Made by a program: the position numbers and the translations under genes. Source: Xiphophorus maculatus (taxonomy: Eukaryota > Chordata > Actinopteri > Cyprinodontiformes > Poeciliidae). From it: DNA of 64,000 bases. Numbering within the stretch: the first letter of the stretch is position 1; every line of letters begins with the position of its first letter. The stretch covers positions 15,314,565 to 15,378,564 of the forward strand of contig NC_036446.1 in assembly GCF_002775205.1 (NCBI RefSeq), read 5' to 3'. Below the pieces are notes generated by a model, which was not told the DNA's origin, searched no databases, and was given only the letters and a program-made list of their open reading frames with translations. This document shows positions 26,570-36,600 of the stretch, piece after piece.

Positions 26570-26880
26570 AGTTGCTCCTAACGCGCCGCGTCTTTAAAGC
26601 GGCCACCGACCTCGTTGTGAGTCTGGTGAATCCTTACCTCGGATCCCGGATCGCGCCGTGATTTCTCTCCCCTGCAGGAGTCGATCTCAAGTCCTCCGTC
26701 CGAGTTTGTGCGCTCCCAGCTCGGCTGAGTCTCCACCTCACTCCTCCCGCGTCCCTGCGTAAATATTATGACTGCATTGCACAAACAATATACATTTGTA
26801 AAAGAAGAGAGAGGGGGAGAAAAAAGTCCAACGTGTAGCCTGCCGTAAGGACGACGCGCATTTTTTTTCTTGCCATATCT
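26570..26880 (-). ncRNA. Candidate divergent lncRNA first exon (FENDRR-like position)
   Basis: CpG-rich DNA about 1-1.3 kb upstream of the foxf1 start. Read on the - strand it contains a good splice donor, CCGAG|GTAAGGA (GT at 26,637-26,636), preceded by a GC-rich exon-like stretch. In mammals the lncRNA FENDRR starts divergently from about this distance upstream of FOXF1. No known RNA sequence was matched. The 101-codon minus-strand frame has no domain, so coding is unlikely. The call rests on position plus one splice signal. Confidence 0.25.
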
Positions 26881-27599
26881 CATTAGTTTGTGTGGTATTA
26901 GCAGATCTAACCAGGCTTTTGCCTGAATTTCTTATTTAAAGAAGGTCCGGGAAAATGTTTACATTTTGTTGTATAAACATCCTGCCCATGTCCCTGACTA
27001 TCTTTCACAGAGATCCGGAGGCAGATTTTGAATGTGAGGAACGCGTTGTCTAGTAGATATAGTTTTATACTTTTTATGTGTTTTTTTTTAAGTGTTTAAT
27101 GTGAGTCATATCCTTCCTGCTGCAGCTTCAACGAGGCTCACTGACTCACTCGCACATTTAAAAGGAGACATACTGTAGAGATTGGATCATTTCAAATGAA
27201 AATTTTTATTATTTTTGTTTAATTAAAAATATATATATTCATGCATAAAAACAAACATAAACTCAAATTGGAACACAGTGTGACACAGATCCGCAGCTGA
27301 AGACAGATGCATATAGTTATTTTTATGATCCAGGGGTGGAATGAATAAATTCATTTGCTCGAGATAACATATAAAATCCATATCTGTTAGATATAAAATC
27401 ATTCTACTAAAAAAAGTGAGCGCATGCACGCAGATGTGCATGTTTGCAGCCCACCACTGGAGTAGGAGGGGACTGGGCGGGCCCCCAGCGTTAGGATGAC
27501 AAGGCGTACAGCTTCCAATGCGCCGATGGCAACAGATAAGTAAAAAGTGAGCTCCGCGGACGCACGACAACACAGCAACTGAAGTGGAAAGCGGCTCCT

Positions 27600-27849
27600 G
27601 TTCTGCTCCGCGCTCTATTTCGGACATTACCTTAAAAAAAACCCAAAAAAACAAAAAACGGCTTCAGACAGGACAGAATTTAAACCAACGAAGGAGAGTC
27701 TAAAAGACAGTCGTCCGCTTTTGGGTTTGGGGTCTTTTCCCACCCCTCCTCTTTATGCCAGGGAAGTCTTGTCAAACTTTCTAACCGTAAGTGGAGAATT
27801 TTTTTTTCCTTTGTCTTTGCCACCTCGAAGACTGAATCCAGGCAAACTA
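27600..27849 (+). promoter_or_regulatory. foxf1 leader with a short upstream ORF
   Basis: Sequence just upstream of the foxf1 ATG. The transcription start cannot be placed exactly and no clear TATA box was chosen. If transcribed, the leader carries a 9-codon uORF with its own ATG at 27,755 and a TAA at 27,782-27,784. It is out of frame with foxf1 and ends 65 nt before its start. The long in-frame opening upstream of the ATG has no ATG in that frame, only TTG. Confidence 0.5.
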
Positions 27850-29933
27850 ATGACGGCAGAGGTCCAGCAGCCCCCAGCGCAGCCTCCTGCCCAGAACAGC
27901 CCGATGTCCGCGCCGGAGAAGCCGCATGGACAGACGGTGGTGATGGAAACCGCGTCCTCCACCACGAAAACCAAGAAGACGAACGCAGGGATCCGGCGAC
28001 CAGAGAAGCCCCCTTACTCGTACATAGCCTTGATAGTCATGGCCATCCAGAGCTCCCCAACCAAGCGGCTGACGCTCAGTGAGATCTACCAGTTCCTGCA
28101 GAGCCGCTTCCCGTTCTTCCGGGGCTCGTATCAGGGATGGAAGAACTCCGTGCGTCACAACTTGTCTCTGAACGAGTGCTTCATTAAGCTGCCCAAGGGC
28201 CTGGGCCGACCGGGGAAGGGCCACTATTGGACTATCGACCCGGCCAGCGAATTCATGTTCGAGGAGGGCTCCTTCAGAAGAAGACCCAGAGGCTTCAGGC
28301 GCAAATGCCAGGCGCTGAAGCCCATGTACAGCATGATGAACGGCCTGGGATTCAACCACATTCCCGAGGCGTACAACTACCAGGGGAGCGGCGGGGGCCT
28401 GTCTTGTCCGCCCAACAGCCTGTCTCTGGACAGCGGGATCGGGATGATGAATGGACACTTGGCAGGTAACATGGATGGGATGGGTCTGTCCGGCCACTCC
28501 ATGTCTCACTTGTCGAGCAACAGTGGACATTCCTACATGGGAAGTTGCACGGCGTCCACTGGGAGCGATTACCCCCACCACGACAATTCCGCCTCCCCGT
28601 TGCTGACCGGCGGGGGAGTCATGGAGCCTCACCCCGTCTACTCGAGCTCGGCTTCGGCGTGGGCCTCGGCCCCGCCAGCGTCGCTCAACAATGGGGCTTC
28701 GTACATCAAGCAGCAGCCGCTGTCTCCGTGCAACCCGGGGGCGAACAGCCTGCAGCCGAGCTTGCCCACACACTCACTGGACCAGTCGTACCTGCACCAG
28801 AACGGACACAGCAGCACAGACTTACAAGGTATACTTAAAGCTTACGATGTCACAAAACTGTTCAATATTCCGCGATGCTGCTGCTGTGAAAATTAACACA
28901 CACACACACACACAAAAAAAAAACAAATAAAAAGACCACACTCCTAAACCAGAAGCACCAAATTTAATCCACACGAAAGAAGTAGATTTTTTTTATAGGC
29001 TGCATGAAAAACGGACACATAGGTTACTGTGCTAAATAAGCGCAGTGCAAACAACACCGTCTTAATTCTGCTGCCTTATTACGGAATATCCTAAATTAAT
29101 GCCACCAGGGGAAATTACCACCTATTTTATCGTTCTGAAATTAACGTGCAAGTATCAGTTTCCCTTTGAATAAAACTTGAATGAGAACGAGACGTTAACT
29201 TTCTTTTATGGAAAGGATAAAGACAAATAAGGCGTGGGGATGGCAGAGAAGCGTGCCAATCTCGGCGCTAGAAAAACAAGCGCGGTAAGGTCCAGCCTGC
29301 CTGGCCCCGAGGGCCCCGAGGGCCCCGGTCCTCCGGGACTGGCGTGCAAAAGGGCCGCTGTCAATTAACCCTCTTTAGCCCGCCTCTACTTTCGATGATC
29401 TTAATTCTGCCTCTTTAATGGACTTCGGCTTTGTGAGAAAGAGAAAAACAAAACAAAACAAAAAAAAAAAACAACAACGTGTTCAACTTACCGTTAAAAT
29501 TATGCAAACAAAAGTGTAATTTGGAAAATTTTAAATTAAAACTGAAAGAATGTGTTTTTGTGTAACTGTTTAGAAGAGCCGGGATTATATTTTCAGTTTA
29601 CATATTCTATGCCAGCATAATCATTTTTTTATTGCTCTTGTATTTACAAATAAATCTACAATTTTTTTCAATGAACTTATGGCATCTTCAAAATTAAATT
29701 TCCCAGAATTTACACACATATGATTTTTTTTTTCTTTTTCTTTTAATATTCCCCATCCTCTCTCCGCAGGTATTCCTCGGTACCATTCCCAGTCGCCCAG
29801 CATGTGCGACCGGAAGGAGTTCGTGTTCTCCTTCAACGCCATGACCTCCTCCGCCATGCACTCACCGGGAAACAGCTCCTACTACCACCACCAGCAGGTC
29901 TCCTACCAGGACATCAAGCCGTGCGTGATGTGA
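27850..29933 (+). CDS. foxf1: Forkhead box F1 transcription factor
   Basis: Two coding exons, 27,850-28,828 and 29,770-29,933, joined in phase 1 by a 941-nt GT-AG intron (ACAAG|GTATAC ... CTCCGCAG), give 380 aa, the usual FOXF1 length. The N-terminus [11 protein letters not shown] is of fish type. The forkhead domain spans residues about 50-142 ([17 protein letters not shown]...), with recognition helix [11 protein letters not shown] at 97-107 and basic wing [10 protein letters not shown]. The C-terminal segment from exon 2 ([18 protein letters not shown] ... YQDIKPCVM) is the FOXF1-specific activation tail and separates it from FOXF2. The family binds DNA in the nucleus as a monomer and, downstream of Hedgehog signalling, drives lateral-plate, gut and lung-type mesenchyme development. 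It lies tail to tail with mthfsd, as in mammals. ATG 27,850 is the first in-frame ATG. No defect was seen. Confidence 0.98.
28829..29769 (+). other. foxf1 intron with a GC-rich core
   Basis: Canonical GT-AG intron of 941 nt. Most is AT-rich, but about 29,225-29,420 is GC-rich and complex. It contains a tandem GAGGGCCCC repeat and CCAATCTCGGCGC, and may be an intronic enhancer. A CA run (28,897-28,912) follows the donor. Confidence 0.6.
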
Positions 29934-30490
29934 ACCCCGCCGGGACACGCTGCGCACCGCATGGACGGTGTGGGAGTGTGTGTGTGTGGGTGTGTGCGTG
30001 GGTGCGTGTGTGTGTGTGTGTGAGTCACTCGGACTGGAGCCATGCAGACAGCAGCACGGGAACAGAGAATTAAAACAACAACAAAAATCACCACTGAGAG
30101 ACTTTTGTGCTGAGGAGAGAGAGCTCCTTGCTTCCTATAGACCGGAGTAATTCCCTGTGTTGTTGGACACCAGACGACTGAAGCCACACAATAATAAAAT
30201 AATAATAATAATATATAATAAAACAAACAATTCCATACCTTCAAAGTGGCATAACAAAGAGAGAGAGAGAGAAAAAAACGTGCAGTTTGGTACTAAGTCC
30301 TGCGGAGCGGATGACCTCTCACTTCTCACATGTTTAATCATTTTTGTAAAATATGCACACCTTCGGGGGTTTTTTTCCGTTTAAAGTTTTTTTTATTATT
30401 ATTTTTTATTTCTAATTTTCATGTTGTTGACAGATTAGCTGGAACAAAAATACCCGGCGTTGATTTCTGAATAAATAATTATGGACATTA
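29934..30490 (+). terminator. foxf1 3' UTR and poly(A) signal candidate
   Basis: The 3' UTR starts with a GT-rich run (about 29,974-30,022). A canonical AATAAA is at 30,470-30,475. Other AATAAA words in the AATAAT-rich stretch near 30,193 could be used as alternatives. A genomic poly-A run at 30,531-30,558 is a simple repeat. Which site is used cannot be told from sequence. Confidence 0.5.
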
Positions 30491-30525
30491 CATAGGCCTA
30501 TATACTGTACGTCCATACTGTATAC

Positions 30526-30559
<34 letters not shown>

Positions 30560-30561
<2 letters not shown>

Positions 30562-31840
30562 GCACTTTTTGAATCGCCTATAAGCGCAACTTTTTATTTA
30601 TTCTCCAGGCCTGCATTTTCAGTTTCCGGCGAACTGGCCAAGGAGTTCCGTGCTTTATTGGCAATATTTGTCAAGATGCGTGTTATTTGTTTTTTTAAAA
30701 AAAAAATGAAAATAAGGATATATTGTAAGCACTGTCTCGTTTGTCAAATTTATGTGGACTATTACTTCTATCACTTAGTGTAGATAGGCTATTATCAGGA
30801 AAAACAGCGAGGGTTTATCCTGTGTGAGCTGATGTTTTATCTTTTTTTTTTTTATTATTAAAATAAAACCACCCGAATTCCGGGGCTGTTTGACCTTCTA
30901 AGTCCATAAAACGGGAGTTTATCTTGCATTTTAGAGGAATGTTGTGAAGAAATATGTAAAGAAAAAACGGCAACCATTGGGAACCAACGTGCGTTTCGCT
31001 CAACAATAATTCAGATCCCTTCTTCCTAAAATTAGGATTTTTTTTTTCTAAGAAATTTGGAGGGGAGGGGGGGATCACTACGTTAATTCATTCAATTTGA
31101 AAAATGATCGATTCCAAAGAAAAAAATTAATAAATCAAATAAACTTTGATTCACAAAGTCAGGTGTTTGCGCTGGCTGGTATTCAACATTTTTATGTTGT
31201 AAATAAGAAACAAAAGATATCTCACTCCAGCGTAAATTTCAGATATATTACTCAAAAATATTCATAATTTAAAGTAAAATAACATAAAACTAGAAAAAGA
31301 ATCTCAATCTGCATCAAAAATGCTAATGAATTGTTTCTGCTACAGCCTTACTCATTCAGGGCTACATAAAAAATACATATATAGGCTATATATATAGTTG
31401 TGCAGTGGAAAAAAACTACATAATGACGAATAACCTAACATTAACTCATTATTACACGAAACAACACGACACAATTAATGTAAACGTAAATAATGAATAT
31501 GTGTAGACCAGCGTGTTCTAGACCCAAATCAAAACATAACTCAGCATGGTGAACATTTATTAAGATTTTCTATGGGCAACATTTTTGGTTGCGGCTCTCG
31601 TTTCTTTAGGGTCATCCTTTGAATTAACCCCCGGAAAGACGCTAAAATATATTTTGGTTCTAGTCTGAAGCCAAATGCAACGCGACCTGCTCCGACTCGC
31701 AAATCTTATAATCCGGAACACACAGGATCGTTTTGCTCGTCTTAGTCTGTAGGGTCTGTTGGTGCTGGAGTCCAGGCGCGCATCCTCACAGAGAGCAACG
31801 CACTCCCATTTAGTTGCTCTGATATCTCGCATGACCACTG
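30560..31840. other. foxf1-mthfsd intergenic DNA, left part
   Basis: No gene seen. It is AT-rich apart from about 31,560-31,840, which is complex and moderately CpG-containing and leads into the promoter-like segment described next. Confidence 0.6.
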
Positions 31841-31942
31841 ACTGAACCCCGGTGAAATACCACGCTGCGCGGCCTGAGCAGGGGCAACGGCACTTTAACT
31901 AACTGATGACATTTGCTGAGGTTCACGACTCTGTTGGGGCTC

Positions 31943-32028
<86 letters not shown>

Positions 32029-32179
32029 CGGGCAGCTGTTCCCAGGCCAGGCCTGGTTGACAGCTCCATAAAAAGCCCGAGCCCCGCTCCGTGCAGACAG
32101 ATGCACCGCGGGCTGGTGTCTCAGAGGAGTCGGGCTTTAGAGCTAACAGAGCTGACACCAAAGCGGTCATTTGTCAGGT
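31840..32179 (+). promoter_or_regulatory. Promoter-like segment with candidate first exon
   Basis: GC-rich DNA flanks a long GA repeat. Then comes a TATA-like ATAAAAAG at 32,068-32,075 and, 25-30 bp on, GTGCAGACAG with an ATG at 32,101. The frame stays open for 25 codons to a good splice donor, TCAG|GTAACA (GT at 32,178-32,179). No downstream exon was recognised before mthfsd, and the short peptide resembles nothing known. Together the features suggest an unannotated + strand transcript, perhaps a lncRNA. Chance assembly of motifs cannot be excluded. Confidence 0.3.
31944..32026. repeat. (GA)n microsatellite
   Basis: About 82 bp of uninterrupted GA dinucleotides. It lies about 40 bp upstream of the TATA-like box of the candidate promoter. 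Confidence 0.97.
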
Positions 32180-33661
32180 AACATTGAGATCTGTAAAAAA
32201 AAAAAAAAGAAAAAAACAGAGCTACAATACATTACACACCAATCAGGATAAGGGGATTGTATGATTGAGTTTCAGATGAATCTCTTGTGGGAATCTCAGG
32301 TAGACATGTCCAGAGGTGAGCCGCAGTGAGAACTTCAGAAAGGCAGTGACTCATTAGGAAAAAACTTCTGATTCGCTCCACTTTTAAAGTGCAACTGGCG
32401 TCTTATGTGTTACATTATCACCCCGTTTTCAAAAAGGAAAATGATTGTCTTAACGTCATGCATAAATGTAAGCTCTACCATTTAGAATAGTTTTTAGTTT
32501 GAAGACTGAGCTCACAATTCGCATCTCCCATTTTAACAAAAGGGCACAAGTTCGTCCTCTTCAACATCCATCACAACCAGAACAAAGTTTGGTGCAACTG
32601 TTTAATATGGGGGGGAAAAAAAGACAAATGCTGTCTAGTTATGACTGGGTGCTTTAATAGTGTTATCAAACAGATTAAACAGAGGATCGAATCAGGATGT
32701 CACAGTAAAAAAAAGTTCAAATGACTAAGAAGCAAGCCTGCCTTAACGTAACGGCTTTACACAAAAATACAAACAATGATCTTAAACTCGAACTACAACA
32801 CCTGAATTTTGCAGGTTAAATCACACAAATAACTCAAAAAATAATTGCGGCCAAACTAGGGCTCTCTAGACTATCTAGATTTACATAAATCTTAGCTAAA
32901 ATAGCACAAAAGGTTTGACTTTGAGTTTGTCCAGTGGGACATGTGTGGTTTCAGTGGTTTCCAATGCCATCTTAAATACAAAATTTGACAACACTTCTGT
33001 TTTTTAGAATTTGATCAAAGAAAACGAAAAATGAATGCTTTAAAAAAAACATATAAATTAAAGACATGGCAACTTTGTGCATGCAAGTTTTCTTGCAAAC
33101 TGAAAGGTTTTTGAAATGTCACTGTAAAGTCTCATGCATCCATAATCAATATCATTTACACGGTTTCCAGATGGTGGGAGTCATTTGCGTCGTTTTTTCC
33201 TGTTTAGTTTTTTTTCCCCAGCAGACGATCAGCCCTAAAAGCTTTTTTATAGCTGGAAAAGCTTGACTATGAAAAATAAATTTAGTGCGTCTTTAAATTA
33301 GAACAGAAAGCTACAGAAACATCATGACCTGCAGCAAGACATTACACAAAATAAACCTTCAGGCAGGAAGATCACCTAAACACATGGAGTGAGAGTTGGG
33401 TGTAAACAGAGAAAGGCACATGTGGGAATCTTTAAGCTTATTTCAAATGTTACAACAAATACAATTCAGGAAATGTTTGATACTGACCCTACGTTTAATT
33501 TCCTCACACCTTCAAGTCTTGTTTTTGCTGGAAAACTACAACGAACATTAAGCTCATGTAACAGATTCCATTTGAAATGATAAAAACAGAACAACACTTC
33601 TAAAGATATTAAACATGCATTAATATGAAGATACTTTGTGGCGGTATGCTGCCTGCTGCTG
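32180..33661. other. foxf1-mthfsd intergenic DNA, right part
   Basis: AT-rich, with no recognisable gene. The last part must contain the 3' UTR of mthfsd, which runs leftward from 33,661. I could not settle on one poly(A) signal. Confidence 0.6.
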
Positions 33662-36600
33662 TTACTGATCTGCCTCCTTGGCGGCGTCACTTTTAGCATC
33701 TGGCGGGGACGCTTTTGACTTCGCAGCCGCGAATGGTTTTTGTCTCTGTCCGGACCTCTTGTGTCCCCGCTGGCTCTTGGCCAGCTCGGCCTGCAGGCTG
33801 TGACCGTTCAGGCTCAGATCCTGCAGCGCCTCCAGGGCCTGGTCTGCCACCTGAGGGTCGCTGTAGTCCAGGAAGGCTCTGTGCTGTGCGCCCTGCCAGG
33901 TGAGCCTCAGCGGGGCGGCGTTCCTCTCCCTCAGCGCGGTCTTCAGCTCGCTGACGCGCAGCCCGGCGGGGATTCCTCCCAGGTACACGGTGGTCACACT
34001 TTGAGGGAGCTTCCGCTGGGTCGTCGCTTCACCTCTACCTTCCTCTGGGCCCTGCTCCCTCACCATCCTCCTGCTCCTACCTTTCACCGCTTTGCCAGCC
34101 TCTCCCTCCTCATCTCCTCTGCCACTTCCCCTGCTGTCTTTCCTGGCTCTAGCAGGCTGCTGTCTGGGTTTCTGATCTGCCTCTCCTTTTTTCTCCCGTC
34201 TAGATTCCTGGCTGGTTTCTCCCTCAGTATCCTGTTGTGTATTCCGCCTTGGCCTCCGTCTGGGTTGTCTTTTCGGTTGGTTAGTTTGCAGACCGGGCTC
34301 TGCTGCATGCGACGCTGTCCCCAGAGTCACGTCCTTCCCAGCCTGTTCCTCCAGAGCACGCAGCTTCTTCAGGATGGGAATTTTCTCCAACTTTTCTGCG
34401 TCCAGCTAAAGACAAAAGAACCGGTTTTAGCCCATACTGCCCGCCGTTAATAAATATCTTTACAGCCTCAGGATATTTCACTTCCCACACAGTTAAAAAT
34501 AACCGCTGCCGTCTTGATTTGTTGGGTCTTCAAGTGTCCTGGCAGCCTTTGATGCTGACCAGTCATGTAAAGGATACAAGCCTATTGTTTTTCACACTGG
34601 CCTGTTTGACCCGCCGTTCCTCCTGAACCCTGCAGAGCCAAGGTGGCTGGGCAGAGCCGCCTTTGATGATCAGACTTGGCCTTCCTGGCTGGGAGGTCAG
34701 TGGGCCTTGTTTACTTACATGTGTGTCTGAGAGAACACAGAGGTTACACACAACATGGCCACACGATGAGAATGATATGCTCATCGTGTCTGATAAGAAG
34801 AAATATTATCAACAAGAAATTCACACACAGTCTCTGCCAGTGGAAATAAATAAGGAGGAGGATTCAAGCCACACAATATTATAAATACACAGGAAAGAAA
34901 GTAATGATTGGACATCACACAGAGAGGATACGTTCAAACAGCAGATGTATTGTGCATTGAGGGCTATATGAGTGAAACACTTGCATAAAGAAACACTTTT
35001 AAAACACTCGTGTCTCATGAGAACATGAGTAAGCCGGGTTGGCCCACTAGGGGGCAGTGTGACCTTAATAAAGTACGTAGGTACTGAAGCTCAGTCTGGG
35101 GTAAAGCCTTTAAGGTAAATTACATTTGTAAAACCTGCCTGATCAAAACCTAGAGGCAGACGACTGCCAATATGAAACAAGAACATCAGCAAAAGCATCT
35201 GCAAGAGAAATAAGCAAGCAAGTTCACCGTTTCAACAAAAAAAACAAATTCAATAATATTAAAAATTGTATTTCTTTATATAAAAGAAATTAAAAATATC
35301 TTATAAATATTCAATATGTGGTTGGGCAGAGGGGAAAGACCCTAGAAGTACCTAAAATGCAGTAACACTCTGGTAAAATAGTTAATAGGAAGTGAAAATA
35401 TTGACACATTTTACTAACTGATGACCAAGTTATATAATTATATCATGTATCTTTATATCATTATAAAGGTACAATTATAATGATTTAATTGTACCTTTTA
35501 ATTACAATTTTATAAATATATGCCAATGTGCCTCTTGGCCAGGTCTCCATCAAAAAAGACATTTTATCTCAAAGGATTTCCAGGTATAATGATGCTAAAA
35601 ATGAAAAAAAAAAAGAAACAAATAGGACTGATGCAGTGCCTTAATTCATGCTATTGCTTTTCTCTGCAACTTCTTTTTTATTTTATAGATATATGTCATG
35701 GTTTTTAACATAACCATGACAAAGCAAGAAGTGCTTCAATGCAGAGGAGCAGCTAACTGGGTTTATGAAAATCAAACAAATACTCTGCTGCTGCATGAGT
35801 AAAAAATTTTATATTGCTGTGGTTTGAAGCAAAGCCAGTGGTGAGGGGGATTATGTTTATGGAAGTTTTCTATTCATATGTAATTCATATGTAGTTTCCT
35901 GGAAAATAAAATGGATATGTTTGGGTCATTGCGAAAGAAACAGCTGAAATACTGGAAAGGCAGCATTGTGTGCTACAGACAGGCAAGGCTGTGAGTAGAT
36001 ACGACCAAAACAAGCTATACACAGGCTTTGGTCAAAGTATGGAAAAGGTGACAAAAGTCAAAATGTATTCCTCAATATATTCACCCACGCAAAATCAAAG
36101 GAAAAATTCAGTTGACTTTAGAGATTAATCTAAAGTCAGTAGAAGTTATAAATGCAACTTCAAATGGACAACAGAGAACAATGTCTGACATAAAATAAAA
36201 AGATTTTATTGGTATAACAACCTTTAAGTAAGAGTATATTCTCAATTTTTACAGAAGAAAAATTACAACATAAAACAACATTTAATTTATTGTATTTAAA
36301 GCATAACAGCAACAATTGTTCCTACTGCTGCAATTGAATCTATTAAATATTAAAGCTTTAGTTTTTGTGCAAAAAAAAGAAGAAAAACAACAACCTTTGA
36401 ACTGTATGTGTCCCTTTCTGACTATGTTTCAACTAACATGATATATTTCTCAACCTGAGAAAGTTAATTTAAATCATCATGCCAAAAAAATAACCAAAAT
36501 GTAATCTCACAATAGCAGTACACAAGCCAGATAAATAGCCTTAGCTTTTACCTTAGTCCAGATGATTCCCTGTGGTTTGGGCAGCTTGCATTCAGTCTTA

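Larger units (their letters stand above)
1..26570. other. Gene desert upstream of foxf1
   Basis: No protein-coding exon with a recognisable domain was found on either strand here. All open frames are short, and the longest (18,779-19,231, 150 codons) resembles nothing I know. The sequence is AT-rich. It contains Tc1-type relics, one nested hAT-like relic, an LTR-like direct repeat pair and microsatellites, listed separately. Between these lie blocks of complex, non-repetitive sequence, the best being about 11,500-12,420, 18,790-19,830 and 22,220-22,930. In other vertebrates the foxf1 upstream flank is gene-poor and carries distant enhancers and the FENDRR lncRNA, so a regulatory role is a reasonable inference. 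Nothing notable was seen in 1,441-5,750, 6,350-7,870, 14,870-16,240, 16,800-18,400 or 20,250-22,200 beyond such sequence. Confidence 0.7.

Noticed and set aside
27847-28773. 308-codon open frame antisense to foxf1 exon 1
   Set aside because: It is the mirror of a GC-rich coding exon, has no recognisable domain, and is explained by foxf1 codon composition.
28829-28896. Read-through of foxf1 exon 1 to an early stop (…RCCCCEN)
   Set aside because: A phase-consistent GT-AG intron begins at 28,829 and the exon 2 tail matches FOXF1 exactly in character. The extension is intronic.
33740-34450. 236-codon + strand open frame opposite the last mthfsd exon
   Set aside because: It is the shadow of the charged linker and RRM coding sequence on the other strand. 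No domain was recognised.
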